NCBI GenBank assembly: GCA_015767405.1
Contig: JADWMG010000004.1
Coordinates: 1 to 33,264, forward strand
Direction: 5' to 3'
From: Actinomycetota bacterium
GTDB taxonomy: Bacteria > Actinomycetota > Acidimicrobiia > Acidimicrobiales > Ilumatobacteraceae
DNA length: 33,264 bases
Below the pieces are notes generated by a model that saw only the letters and a list, made by a program, of their open reading frames with translations, did not search any database and had not been told where the DNA came from. Positions 16,629 through 24,137 of the stretch are shown here, in pieces. The position numbers and the translations under genes were made by a program. Positions within the stretch are counted from its first letter, which is position 1; every line of letters starts with the position of its first letter.

Positions 16629-18002
16629 ATGTCCGTGACCGACTCGACAGACACGTCCGAGCTCGCGGCAAGGGCGAAGGAGATCACCGAGCGCGAGCTC
16701 GTGGTCTACTCAGAGCGAACGAAGAATTCCCAGGCCGCCAGTGAGCGCGCCCGCAAAGTTCTCCCGGCAGGAGTGCCCTCCAGCTTCCAGGCGTACGACC
16801 CACACCCCGTTGTCGTCAAGTACGCGTCGGGGTCGCGAATGATCGATGTTGATGACAACGAGTACATCGACTACGACATGGGATTCGGTGCGCTATTTGC
16901 GGGCCACATGCATCCAGCGGTTCGACGTGCGGTTGAAGCGCAGCTAGATGATGGAACGCTCTATGTCACGCCGTGCGAGCTCGATGCGGAGTTTGCCGAG
17001 CTGCTCGCAGAGCGCTACGGCTTGCCCATGTGGCGCCCAACCAACTCGGGCACCGAGGCGACGATGGACGCAATTCGTCTCGCCCGTGGTGCTACCAAGA
17101 GAGAGAAGATTGTCAAGGTCGAAGGCGGCTACCACGGTCATCACGACGAAGTGATGATTTCGAACAAGCCGTCACTCGACGTGGCCGGGCCGGCCGATTC
17201 GCCGAACTCGATTCCTGAGTCCGGTGGGATTACGCAGGGGACGATCGATGATGTCATCGTCATCGAGTTCAACGATGCCGCCGCACTCGAGCGTGTCCTG
17301 AAGAGTCGCGAAGTTGCGTGTTTCATTGTCGAGCCCGTCATGGAGAACATTGGCATCTGTATGCCGCAGCCCGGATACCTGGAAGCGGTTCGGGAGATCA
17401 CATCCAAGTACGGAACGTTGCTGATATTCGATGAGGTCAAAACCGGCATAACGGCTGGTGTCGGTGGGGCAACAAAGCGGTTCGGAGTCACGCCCGACCT
17501 GATCACTCTCGCCAAGTCGATCGGTGGGGGCGTTCCTGTCGGGGCATTCGGCGGCAAAGCTGAATACATGGACCTCATAGCGACCGGTGAAGTCCTGCAC
17601 CTCGGTACCTACAACGGCAACCCCCTCGTGATGGCGGCGGCCAGGGCCACGCTGACTGAAGCGTGTACCCCGGAGGCTGTCGAGGGGGCGATGGCCCGTA
17701 ATCATGAGCTGGTCGTTGCCTGCCAGGCGATCATCGACAAGGCCGGACTCCCCGCCCACACGGTCGAGTTCGGGGCGAAAGGTTGCATCACGTGGGCAAC
17801 AGAGCCGATCAAGAACTATCGCGACTACAAAGCGACCGATTTCGACCTTGCCTTCGCCCAGTGGATCCACGGGATCAATCGCGGAGTTCTTCTTCCGCCC
17901 GGCCTCGATGAGCAATGGCTGATCTCGGTGATGCACAGTGAGGCCGATGCAATGAGATACGCGGATGTTTTTGCTGAGTTCGTCGACGAGCTCACCGCCT
18001 GA
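16629..18002 (+). CDS. Class III PLP aminotransferase (glutamate-1-semialdehyde aminomutase-like)
   Basis: A 457-residue aminotransferase of the class III fold. PLP-binding NSGTEATMDA (139-148), EGGYHGHHDE (165-174), acidic D268 (IFDEV) and catalytic K296 (LAKSIGGGVPVGAFGG) are present. The last motif and HMHPAVRRAVEAQL place it near the GSAM (HemL) branch. It is longer and differs at the N-terminus from HemL, and it stands beside a hydroxyacid dehydrogenase, not heme genes. I therefore do not call it hemL. A strong AGGAG precedes the ATG. It probably forms an operon with the dehydrogenase 15 bp downstream; together they could turn an amino compound into a 2-hydroxyacid via a keto acid, which is inference. 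Confidence 0.88.
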   Translation: MSVTDSTDTSELAARAKEITERELVVYSERTKNSQAASERARKVLPAGVPSSFQAYDPHPVVVKYASGSRMIDVDDNEYIDYDMGFGALFAGHMHPAVRRAVEAQLDDGTLYVTPCELDAEFAELLAERYGLPMWRPTNSGTEATMDAIRLARGATKREKIVKVEGGYHGHHDEVMISNKPSLDVAGPADSPNSIPESGGITQGTIDDVIVIEFNDAAALERVLKSREVACFIVEPVMENIGICMPQPGYLEAVREITSKYGTLLIFDEVKTGITAGVGGATKRFGVTPDLITLAKSIGGGVPVGAFGGKAEYMDLIATGEVLHLGTYNGNPLVMAAARATLTEACTPEAVEGAMARNHELVVACQAIIDKAGLPAHTVEFGAKGCITWATEPIKNYRDYKATDFDLAFAQWIHGINRGVLLPPGLDEQWLISVMHSEADAMRYADVFAEFVDELTA

Positions 18003-18017
18003 GCCAAACTGCATTCT

Positions 18018-19001
18018 GTGATGACTGCCGAGGTGTCTCCGTCGACCGGTCACTTACTGTTCTGTACCGACACGTTTGTCGCCGCGTACGGCCATCGCGT
18101 TAAAGCAATCGCACCGGATCTCGAAATTGTTGCGCTCGGTGAGTCCGAATCGGTGTCGGATGACGACATAGGACGAATCACGATCGCCTTCTTCTCGAAC
18201 GACAGTTGGCCGGAACGCGCACCCTCGTTCTTCAAGGTTGCTCTCGCCGCATCTGGCTTGCAGTGGCTGCATTCCATGTCGGCCGGGGTGGACAGCCCGA
18301 TCTTCAAGATGTTCGTTGATCGCGGCGCCCGTGTGACGACGTCATCGGGGGCGAGTTCATCCCCGATTGCGGGCACGGTAATGCTTTACTTGCTCGCGCT
18401 GAGCCGAGGTTTGCCCGGATGGATGCGAGCCCAAGCGGCTCACGAGTGGTCACCGATCCCATATCGAGAGCTGAGCGGGCAGCAGGTCGCCGTTGTCGGG
18501 TTCGGTCCGATCGGTCAAGAGGTTGTTCGGCTGGCGTCGGCGTTCGGGATGAATCCGGTCATTGTTCGTCGGGCGGCCCGCGGCGACGAGCCGTGTCCGG
18601 TCAGGCCGTTGAGTGAGCTGCTCGATGTAGTCGCCGAGGCCGATGCCGTTGTCTGTGCGCTGCCCCTTCATGACGACACGCGTGGGATATTTTCGGTGGA
18701 CGTGATCGAGGCAATGCGCTCGGACGCGTCGTTCGTGAATGTTGGCCGTGGTGAGCTGGTCGATCAGAAGGCGCTGACTGAAGCACTCGCCGCAGGCCGC
18801 CTCGGCGGTGCGGGTCTTGACGTATTCGACCCTGAGCCGATGCCTGCCGACGATCCGCTGTGGGATCTCCCCAACGTCATCATCAGCCCACACAATTCAG
18901 GTGCCAGTGACGGCACCGAAGAGCGTGTCGTTGAGATCTTTCTCGACAACCTCGGACGCTTCCTCGAAGGTGACCCACTCCGAAACGAGCTGAGCCCGTG
19001 A
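18018..19001 (+). CDS. D-isomer-specific 2-hydroxyacid dehydrogenase
   Basis: A 327-residue NAD(P)-dependent dehydrogenase interconverting 2-keto and D-2-hydroxy acids. The Rossmann motif GFGPIG (161-166) and the catalytic trio R244 (NVGRGELVD), E273 (DPEPMP) and H292 (SPHNSG) are all in place. The N-terminal substrate domain is diverged, with the usual HSMSAGVD stretch at about 85-92. It begins at GTG 18018 or the adjacent ATG 18021, 15 bp after the aminotransferase stop, so cotranscription is likely. Substrate choice cannot be read. The 52-bp repeat copy 3 lies 34 bp after its stop. Confidence 0.9.
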   Translation: MMTAEVSPSTGHLLFCTDTFVAAYGHRVKAIAPDLEIVALGESESVSDDDIGRITIAFFSNDSWPERAPSFFKVALAASGLQWLHSMSAGVDSPIFKMFVDRGARVTTSSGASSSPIAGTVMLYLLALSRGLPGWMRAQAAHEWSPIPYRELSGQQVAVVGFGPIGQEVVRLASAFGMNPVIVRRAARGDEPCPVRPLSELLDVVAEADAVVCALPLHDDTRGIFSVDVIEAMRSDASFVNVGRGELVDQKALTEALAAGRLGGAGLDVFDPEPMPADDPLWDLPNVIISPHNSGASDGTEERVVEIFLDNLGRFLEGDPLRNELSP

Positions 19002-19035
19002 CTTCGCCAGTACCCCCAAGAATGGGCGATCCCAG

Positions 19036-19087
19036 CGGTTTGTGTCAGCACATACCGGTGTGTCACAGGTTTCTGCTGACACAAACT
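19036..19087. repeat. 52-bp inverted-repeat element, copy 3
   Basis: It has the same length and arms as the two copies at 3099-3211. The left arm TTTGTGTCAGCA (19039-19050) pairs perfectly over 12 bp with TGCTGACACAAA (19074-19085). It differs from copy 1 at 12 of 52 positions. It lies between the dehydrogenase end (19001) and the carbonic anhydrase start (19107), which leaves only 19 bp for that gene's leader; a transcript through it would fold into a strong hairpin near the ribosome site. Confidence 0.82.
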
Positions 19088-19106
19088 CAGGCGGGCGGAT
19101 TTGGCG

Positions 19107-19676
19107 ATGACTGACAACGTGCCCAGGGCATCAGATTTCTCGGCGAATACGGAGGAGTTGCTCGGATACAACGGTGAGTATGCGGACGCATTCGACGCGG
19201 GTCACCTCGATACTGCTCCTTTGCGACATTTGGCGGTCGTGGCGTGCATGGACTCGCGGATGGATATCTTCAAAATCCTCGGGCTCGACAATGGTGAGGC
19301 GCACATCATCCGCAACGCCGGCGGGGTTATCACCGACGACGTGATCAGGTCGCTGTGTTTGTCGCAACGAGCACTCGGTACTCGAGAGATCGTCTTGCTG
19401 CACCACACCAAATGTGGGCTCCACAATTTGAGCGAAGACGATTTCAAGGCTGATCTAGAGCGCGAACTCGGAATCAAGCCGTGGTGGGCTCTCGAGTCTT
19501 TCGTCGACCCTTACGCCGACGTGCGTCAGTCGATCCAACGGCTGTATGCGACGCCGTTCGTTGCCCACAAGGAGCACATTCGTGGATTCGTGTATGACGT
19601 CACGACGGGCGCGCTGCACGAGGTGACCTTGAGCGAAGGAGTTCACCCAACGTCGGGTGGGGGCGAGAACAGCTGA
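19107..19676 (+). CDS. canA: Beta-class carbonic anhydrase, CanA-like
   Basis: A 189-residue zinc enzyme catalysing reversible CO2 hydration. Zinc ligands and the dyad are visible: C47-x-D49-S-R51 (ACMDSRMD), then H100 and C103 (LLHHTKCG). The segment EAHIIRNAGGVITDDVIRSL (64-83) is almost as in the short mycobacterial enzyme CanA (Rv1284), as is the total length. I chose ATG 19107 over a TTG two codons upstream. It lies just after repeat copy 3. The next gene (19734) is in the same direction with a 57-bp gap and is probably separate. The symbol is given by resemblance to CanA. Confidence 0.9.
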   Translation: MTDNVPRASDFSANTEELLGYNGEYADAFDAGHLDTAPLRHLAVVACMDSRMDIFKILGLDNGEAHIIRNAGGVITDDVIRSLCLSQRALGTREIVLLHHTKCGLHNLSEDDFKADLERELGIKPWWALESFVDPYADVRQSIQRLYATPFVAHKEHIRGFVYDVTTGALHEVTLSEGVHPTSGGGENS

Positions 19677-19733
19677 GCGAATTTGGGACGAACGTCACTT
19701 GCGATTGTCGGCAGAATTCACAAGTCTTTGACT

Positions 19734-20138
19734 ATGCGACTTGAAATTACTCAACGCGCAGATCTGGCGGTACGAGCGCTCGTTGTTCTCTCCGAGAGCG
19801 CCACAAGGCTGAAGAGCAAGGACCTGGCAAGTGAACTTTGCACAACACCGGGCATCGTTCCGCAGGCGGTTGGTCCGTTGGTACGGGCAGGTTGGGTCCG
19901 TTCTGTTCCCGGGCCGGGCGGGGGCTACGAGTCCGTAACGCCGTTGGAGGAACTCAATGTCTGCCAAGTAGTCGAAGAGATCGATGGCCCGACCGACAGC
20001 GGCCGCTGTGTAGTAGCCGATCGAATGTGCGACGCCGGAGCCCCGTGCGCGCTTCACGCTTCATGGATCAGGGCGCGTGACGAACTGCTCAGCTCGCTAG
20101 CGGCAACGTCGATGGCAAGCATCACTGTGTCGTGCTGA
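19734..20138 (+). CDS. Rrf2-family regulator with a three-cysteine (Fe-S type) motif
   Basis: A 134-residue winged-helix repressor of the Rrf2 family. The DNA-binding part covers about residues 1-70 (MRLEITQRADLAVRALVVL, and PGPGGGYES of the wing). Three cysteines, C92-x6-C99-x5-C105 (GRCVVADRMCDAGAPC), occupy the positions where NsrR, IscR and RirA hold an iron-sulfur cluster. NsrR and IscR have C-x5-C-x5-C, so the spacing here differs by one residue. It likely senses NO, iron or redox state. The ATG at 19734 gives the normal family N-terminus. Its stop is overlapped by the start of the YwiC-like gene, suggesting coupling and a common theme. No obvious operator was found upstream. Confidence 0.87.
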   Translation: MRLEITQRADLAVRALVVLSESATRLKSKDLASELCTTPGIVPQAVGPLVRAGWVRSVPGPGGGYESVTPLEELNVCQVVEEIDGPTDSGRCVVADRMCDAGAPCALHASWIRARDELLSSLAATSMASITVSC

Positions 20139-20980
20139 ACGATCGGATCCCCACCACTTTGAAGCCGTCTGAAGTTGAATCTGACTCGACGAATGTCGCC
20201 AGCCGCGCCGCATGGCGAGCGGTCGCAGTTCCGAACGAGCATGGTGGTTGGGGGCTCACTATCGAGCCGGTTCTGCTCGGTCTCCTACTTGCTTTCTCTT
20301 GGTCTGGAGTTGCGGTGGGAGCGGCGGCCTTTCTCGCGTTCCTGGTTCGGACCCCCTTGAAGCTGGCCCTGGGCGACCGACGCCGCAAGCGATCATTAGG
20401 TCGAACCGCGCTGGCAGGACGGATCGCGTTTGTCGAGTTGGTGCTGATCGTGTCGTTCGCCTCGGCGGCAATTCTTGCCGCTGGTTGGGCTTGGCTCCTG
20501 CCAGTAGTTGTGGCCGTGCCGCTTGTAGCAGTCGAACTCTGGTACGACGTCCGGAGTCGCAGTCGTCGCCTTCTTCCAGAAATCTGCGGGACCGTTGGTA
20601 TCACGTCTGTGGCCGCAGCGATCGTGCTGGCCGGACATGGAGCAACTGAACTTGCCGTGGCGGCATGGCTGATTCTTGCTGGTCGTGGGCTGGCGTCGGT
20701 CCCATTCGTGCGGACACAGATCTTCCGGTTGCGCCGCGGACAGACCGCGCTGGGAGCGACAGACGCTTTCCAAGTTGTTGGTGCGGTGGTGGCTCTTGGC
20801 GCCGTGGCGATCGAACCGAGCGTGGTTGCCGGAGCCATTTCGGTTGTGGTCTTGGCTCTGGCGCAGATGGTCTGGCTTCGCCGGCCGGTGGCACCTCCCA
20901 AAGTGACTGGGATACGTCAGATGATCTTCGGGTTCGCAGTAGTCGGAATCACGGCGCTCAGCGCAGCGATACTCGCGTAG
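20132..20980 (+). CDS. YwiC-like family membrane protein
   Basis: A 282-residue membrane protein with about eight hydrophobic helices. The VPNEHGGWGLTIEPVLLGLL segment (about 34-53) is the mark of the YwiC-like family, whose founder lies next to nitrate respiration genes in Bacillus subtilis; its biochemical function is not established. A charged loop (RRRKRSLGR) follows helix 2. It starts at GTG 20132, overlapping the Rrf2 regulator stop by 7 bp. The overlap with a probable Fe-S regulator supports a role in NO, nitrate or redox physiology, but this is inference. It converges on the M23 peptidase with a 59-bp gap and no strong terminator. Confidence 0.8.
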   Translation: MLNDRIPTTLKPSEVESDSTNVASRAAWRAVAVPNEHGGWGLTIEPVLLGLLLAFSWSGVAVGAAAFLAFLVRTPLKLALGDRRRKRSLGRTALAGRIAFVELVLIVSFASAAILAAGWAWLLPVVVAVPLVAVELWYDVRSRSRRLLPEICGTVGITSVAAAIVLAGHGATELAVAAWLILAGRGLASVPFVRTQIFRLRRGQTALGATDAFQVVGAVVALGAVAIEPSVVAGAISVVVLALAQMVWLRRPVAPPKVTGIRQMIFGFAVVGITALSAAILA

Positions 20981-21039
20981 TCATTACGTCCACGCAGTCG
21001 AACGGCTCACCCGAGATCAACCGCGTTCGGCGAATCCGG

Positions 21040-22287
21040 TCAGCAGACGGCAGCGACGTACGGATAGGGGTTTACGGCGCGGCCTCCACCGGGGTGCACT
21101 TCGAAGTGGAGATGGTTCGTCGTCGTGTTGCCAGTGGCGCCGACGTATCCGATCACCTCACCGCGGGAGACCCCGCGGCTCGAACCGGCGAATGAACTGA
21201 GGTGGGCGTAGAAGTAGCGAGTGCCGCTGGCGCCGGCGAGCCAAACCGAATTTCCCCCGAGTCGGGTTTGCTTGAACTGGACAGAACCGGACTCGACCGC
21301 GACCAGTGGGGTTCCGCCCGGCGAGATCATGTCGACGCCCTCGTGGCTTCTACCGCCGGAACGCGATGCGCCCCAAGTGTTGCTGAATGCGCGCGACCCG
21401 GCAACCGGACAAGCCATCCCACTACCGGCATTTGAAGGCGCAGGTGATGATGGGGCGGGAGTAGATGCTGGGGAAGCAGATGATCCAGATGATCCAGATG
21501 ATCCAGACGAGCCAGACGAACTCGATGAACTCGATGAACCGGACGAGCTACTCGATGAACCGGACGAGCTCGAGGAACTGCTGGCTGTTGTTCCAGAACC
21601 AGACCGAGCTGCGGCAGCCGAAGCGGCTGCTGCCGCAGCAGCTTCTTGCTGTTGACGCGCCTGGCGCTGGCGTTCTAGTTCGTGCTCTACCTGCTCGTCG
21701 ATCAAGCGCTCTTTTTCGACCTGAGCGAGCCGGACTACTTCGGATTCGGCAGCTGCTTGTAGGTCTTCGAAGTTCTGTCGGGCGCGGTCAGTAGCTGATT
21801 GTTGCTTTTCGAGATCGGATTTGGCGGCGCTCACTTCGTCCATGACGGCGTCGAAGTCATCGAGTTCGACCGCGGCATTGCCCCGCGCAACCGACGCGAG
21901 TCGTTCGGCGGTGATTTCGTCGTTGGCGTCTTCGAGATCGATCAGGAGTGGCAGTGCCGAGCCGGAGTTGGCGAAGCTGCGCAACGCGTCCTGCTGCAAG
22001 CCTGCTCGCATCTGGCTTGCTTCGGCCTCGACCGCTGTGAGGCGTGTCTGTGCATCGCCGATGTCGAGTGACAGTTGGTCGAGTTCTGACTCGGCGTCGG
22101 ACATCGCTTGGGCAGCAGCGTTGGCACGGTCGCGTGCGGCCTGGATTTCTTGGGCCGCTTGTGCGGCGGCGTCCCCCGAGTGGTCGGCGCCGACGACACC
22201 AGGCATGGTGATCGTTACGAGGGCTAGAACAATGAGCGCGGCAATGGGGCGGCCAGGTGAACGCGAACCTCCCACCGATCTCGACAT
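21040..22287 (-). CDS. Secreted coiled-coil M23 (LytM-type) metallopeptidase
   Basis: A 415-residue exported cell-wall enzyme. A signal or anchor helix (about residues 14-34, ending [10 protein letters not shown]) is followed by a long coiled coil (about 40-225). A Ser/Gly/Pro linker (about 225-285) leads to a LytM domain with H315-x3-D319 (SHEGVDM), H362 (YAHLSSF) and H392-x-H394 (HLHFE), the full zinc and catalytic set. It should cut peptidoglycan cross-links, perhaps at division as EnvC/NlpD-like proteins do. I chose ATG 22287 because the upstream extension lies inside the next gene and the signal peptide starts here. A direct repeat resembling an MtrA box sits upstream. Confidence 0.88.
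   Translation of the reverse strand: MSRSVGGSRSPGRPIAALIVLALVTITMPGVVGADHSGDAAAQAAQEIQAARDRANAAAQAMSDAESELDQLSLDIGDAQTRLTAVEAEASQMRAGLQQDALRSFANSGSALPLLIDLEDANDEITAERLASVARGNAAVELDDFDAVMDEVSAAKSDLEKQQSATDRARQNFEDLQAAAESEVVRLAQVEKERLIDEQVEHELERQRQARQQQEAAAAAAASAAAARSGSGTTASSSSSSSGSSSSSSGSSSSSSSSGSSGSSGSSGSSASPASTPAPSSPAPSNAGSGMACPVAGSRAFSNTWGASRSGGRSHEGVDMISPGGTPLVAVESGSVQFKQTRLGGNSVWLAGASGTRYFYAHLSSFAGSSRGVSRGEVIGYVGATGNTTTNHLHFEVHPGGGRAVNPYPYVAAVC
21479..21577. repeat. Degenerate 9-bp tandem repeats encoding the Ser/Gly linker
   Basis: Three exact GATGATCCA units (21479-21505) are followed by drifted 9-mers such as GACGAGCCA, GACGAACTC and GATGAACCG. A 17-bp block at 21533-21549 recurs at 21553-21569. 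On the minus strand they encode the SSG/SSS linker of the M23 peptidase. The region is prone to length change by slippage. The opposite strand reads as an acidic peptide, which I regard as non-coding. Confidence 0.75.
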
Positions 22288-22305
22288 GAGGATCCAGGCT
22301 AGTCG

Positions 22306-22335
22306 AATATGACGGTTTCGTGACGAACGGGTGAC
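22306..22335 (-). promoter_or_regulatory. Promoter of the M23 gene with a GTCAC direct repeat (MtrA-like box)
   Basis: On the minus strand GTCAC-CCGTTC-GTCAC (22335-22320) is a direct repeat with an 11-bp period. It overlaps the -35 position of a CATATT -10 element (22311-22306), and the start codon is at 22287. Direct GTnAC repeats are the known pattern of the response regulator MtrA, which controls actinobacterial cell-wall hydrolases. The repeat is seen; the regulator is inferred, and mtrA is not in this window. Confidence 0.45.
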
Positions 22336-22375
22336 ATCGCCGGGTCGTTTGGGGGCGATGGAGGGTTTGGCCTCA

Positions 22376-24058
22376 TTAACCAGCCGTGATGTCATCTGGA
22401 TACGGGAACCATCGAAGTTGCTCGAAGTCTGCGTTCGTCTGTGGGCGGGCAAACGGGTTGTCCGGATTGGTGCGAGCGTCAGCGAACAGTTCTCTGGCGT
22501 CTTCGAGGTGTCGAGCCAAGTCGATCTCTTGGGTTTGCCTTCGGTTCTCGAACTCCATCTTTCCACTCTCATAGGAGATTTCGCGGAGGCTCATCGCAGG
22601 TCCGGTATTGCCCTGCTTGTGATGCCACAGACCCAAGTCGGGTTCGAAGCGGTATGAGGGGAGCAGGTGGACTCCATCGGTTGCTATCAAATGAACAGCA
22701 TCGACGATGTACTGGAAGGTTGACTCATCGATGAAGTAGTTGAAGTTCACACGAACCCAACCTGGCTTGATCCCCTCGCAGCCGCGATTGATCTCGCGCT
22801 GGAACTCATGGGACTGATCGAGGTCGATCCCGAGAAGGCGGTGCCCGTAGGGTCCAGCGCAGGAACAACCGCCGCGCGATTGGATCCCGAAGACGTCGTT
22901 CAACAGAGCAACCACAAAATTGTGGTGGAGGTACTGCTCGGCGTGGCGGATCACGAAGGAGATGATCGATAGTCGATCAGCCTGGTGACTTCCGAGCACG
23001 TTGATGTTCGGATTCTGTTCCCATGAGCTGATTGCGCGTGTCACGAGTCCGTGCTCACGCTCACTGATGATGGCCGGCCCGACTGCCTCCTTGAGCTGAA
23101 ACACTAGACCAGCTCGGATCGACTCGACGATCGCCGGAGTTCCAGCTTCCTCTCGGTGCTCGATTTCGACCAGGTAGTCGTGTTCTGTCGTGCTGACATA
23201 CCTAACGGTCCCTCCGCCGGGGATGTCGGGAACGCGGTTCGTGAACAACCCCCTTCGTGCGACGAGGACCCCTGGAGTTCCTGGGCCGCCGATCAACTTG
23301 TGAGGAGAAATGAATACTGCGTCCTTGTAAGCCAAGTTGCCGTCTTCGCTGGAGCCCATCTCGATTGGTACATAAGGCGCGGCAGCCGCGAAGTCCCACA
23401 ACGAGAGCGCCCCATGCTCATGAAGCAGTTTCGAAACGGCGACGGTGTCGGTGATGATTCCCGTGACGTTCGATGCCGCAGAGAACGAGCCGATGAGCGT
23501 TGATCGGTCGGCGTGCTCTACGAGTTCTCGCTCGAGGTGCTCGAGGCTGACGTGTCCGTCCGCGTCTTCCTCGATGATCACGACCTCGGCGATCGACTCG
23601 CGCCATGGAAGTTCGTTGGAGTGGTGTTCGTATGGGCCGATGAACACCACCGGCCTTTCGTCGAGCGGGATCGAGCTGCCGACCCCGTACTTGTCTTCGA
23701 TCGGCGATGGGACACGCAGCCCCATGACGCCAATCAACTTGGCGATGGCATGGGTGGCGCCGCTCCCGCAGAAGAGCACAGCGTGTTCATCGTTGGCACC
23801 GACGCATTGACCGATGATCTCCCTGGCCTCCTCGCGCATCCGTGTGGTTTGTAGGCCCGTTCCCGACGACTCCGTGTGGGTGTTGGCGTAGAGCGGCAGC
23901 ACCACGTTTCGGATGTAGTCCTCGATGAATGACAGGGAGCGGCCCGATGCGGTGTAGTCCGCGTAGATGATGGGGCGGGGCCCATATGGCCCGTTGATTA
24001 CCTCGTTGCGTCCAATTACGGATTCGCGGACATAGCTGATCAACCCGTCGGACTCCAT
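22376..24058 (-). CDS. Class V PLP aminotransferase, cysteine desulfurase-like
   Basis: A 560-residue PLP enzyme of the NifS/Csd-like class V fold. Visible marks are [16 protein letters not shown] at the N-terminus, [15 protein letters not shown] (about 141-155), D222 ([10 protein letters not shown]) and catalytic K254 ([15 protein letters not shown]). [16 protein letters not shown], with C398 and C400, lies where desulfurases carry their persulfide cysteine. It is about 150 residues longer than SufS or IscS, with the extra part at the C-terminus, so the exact reaction is uncertain. The frame opens upstream to a TTG at 24079 inside a palindrome; I chose ATG 24058, with ATG 24067 as an alternative. 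It diverges from the P-ATPase gene. Confidence 0.82.
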   Translation of the reverse strand: MESDGLISYVRESVIGRNEVINGPYGPRPIIYADYTASGRSLSFIEDYIRNVVLPLYANTHTESSGTGLQTTRMREEAREIIGQCVGANDEHAVLFCGSGATHAIAKLIGVMGLRVPSPIEDKYGVGSSIPLDERPVVFIGPYEHHSNELPWRESIAEVVIIEEDADGHVSLEHLERELVEHADRSTLIGSFSAASNVTGIITDTVAVSKLLHEHGALSLWDFAAAAPYVPIEMGSSEDGNLAYKDAVFISPHKLIGGPGTPGVLVARRGLFTNRVPDIPGGGTVRYVSTTEHDYLVEIEHREEAGTPAIVESIRAGLVFQLKEAVGPAIISEREHGLVTRAISSWEQNPNINVLGSHQADRLSIISFVIRHAEQYLHHNFVVALLNDVFGIQSRGGCSCAGPYGHRLLGIDLDQSHEFQREINRGCEGIKPGWVRVNFNYFIDESTFQYIVDAVHLIATDGVHLLPSYRFEPDLGLWHHKQGNTGPAMSLREISYESGKMEFENRRQTQEIDLARHLEDARELFADARTNPDNPFARPQTNADFEQLRWFPYPDDITAG

Positions 24059-24075
24059 GCTCAGCATTCTCGCAC

Positions 24076-24118
24076 CCAAATCGCACGAAAGGGGTCAGAC
24101 CCCTTTCGTGCGATTTGG
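24076..24118. repeat. 43-bp perfect palindrome with GGGGTCAGACCCC core
   Basis: Two 21-bp arms (24076-24096 and 24098-24118) are perfectly inverted around one base. The arms begin CCAAATCGCACGAAAG and meet at GGGGTC-A-GACCCC. It occupies most of the 79-bp gap between two divergent genes. Similar GGGGTCAGACCCC palindromes are, to my recollection, scattered through many environmental genomes as REP-like elements. It may affect both promoters by cruciform or RNA hairpin formation. Confidence 0.85.
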
Positions 24119-24137
24119 TCGTAGTGTCCGGCGGGAC

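Noticed and set aside
16629-18002. Naming the aminotransferase hemL
   Set aside because: The motif resembles GSAM, but the N-terminus and neighbours differ, and many actinobacterial class III enzymes share it.
21221-21655. Acidic low-complexity protein on the plus strand (DDPDDPDEP-type)
   Set aside because: It is the mirror of the Ser/Gly linker codons of the M23 gene; the minus-strand frame has a signal peptide and a full catalytic set.
22288-22572. N-terminal extension of the M23 protein
   Set aside because: It overlaps the end of the desulfurase-like gene and shows no domain; the signal peptide begins right after ATG 22287.
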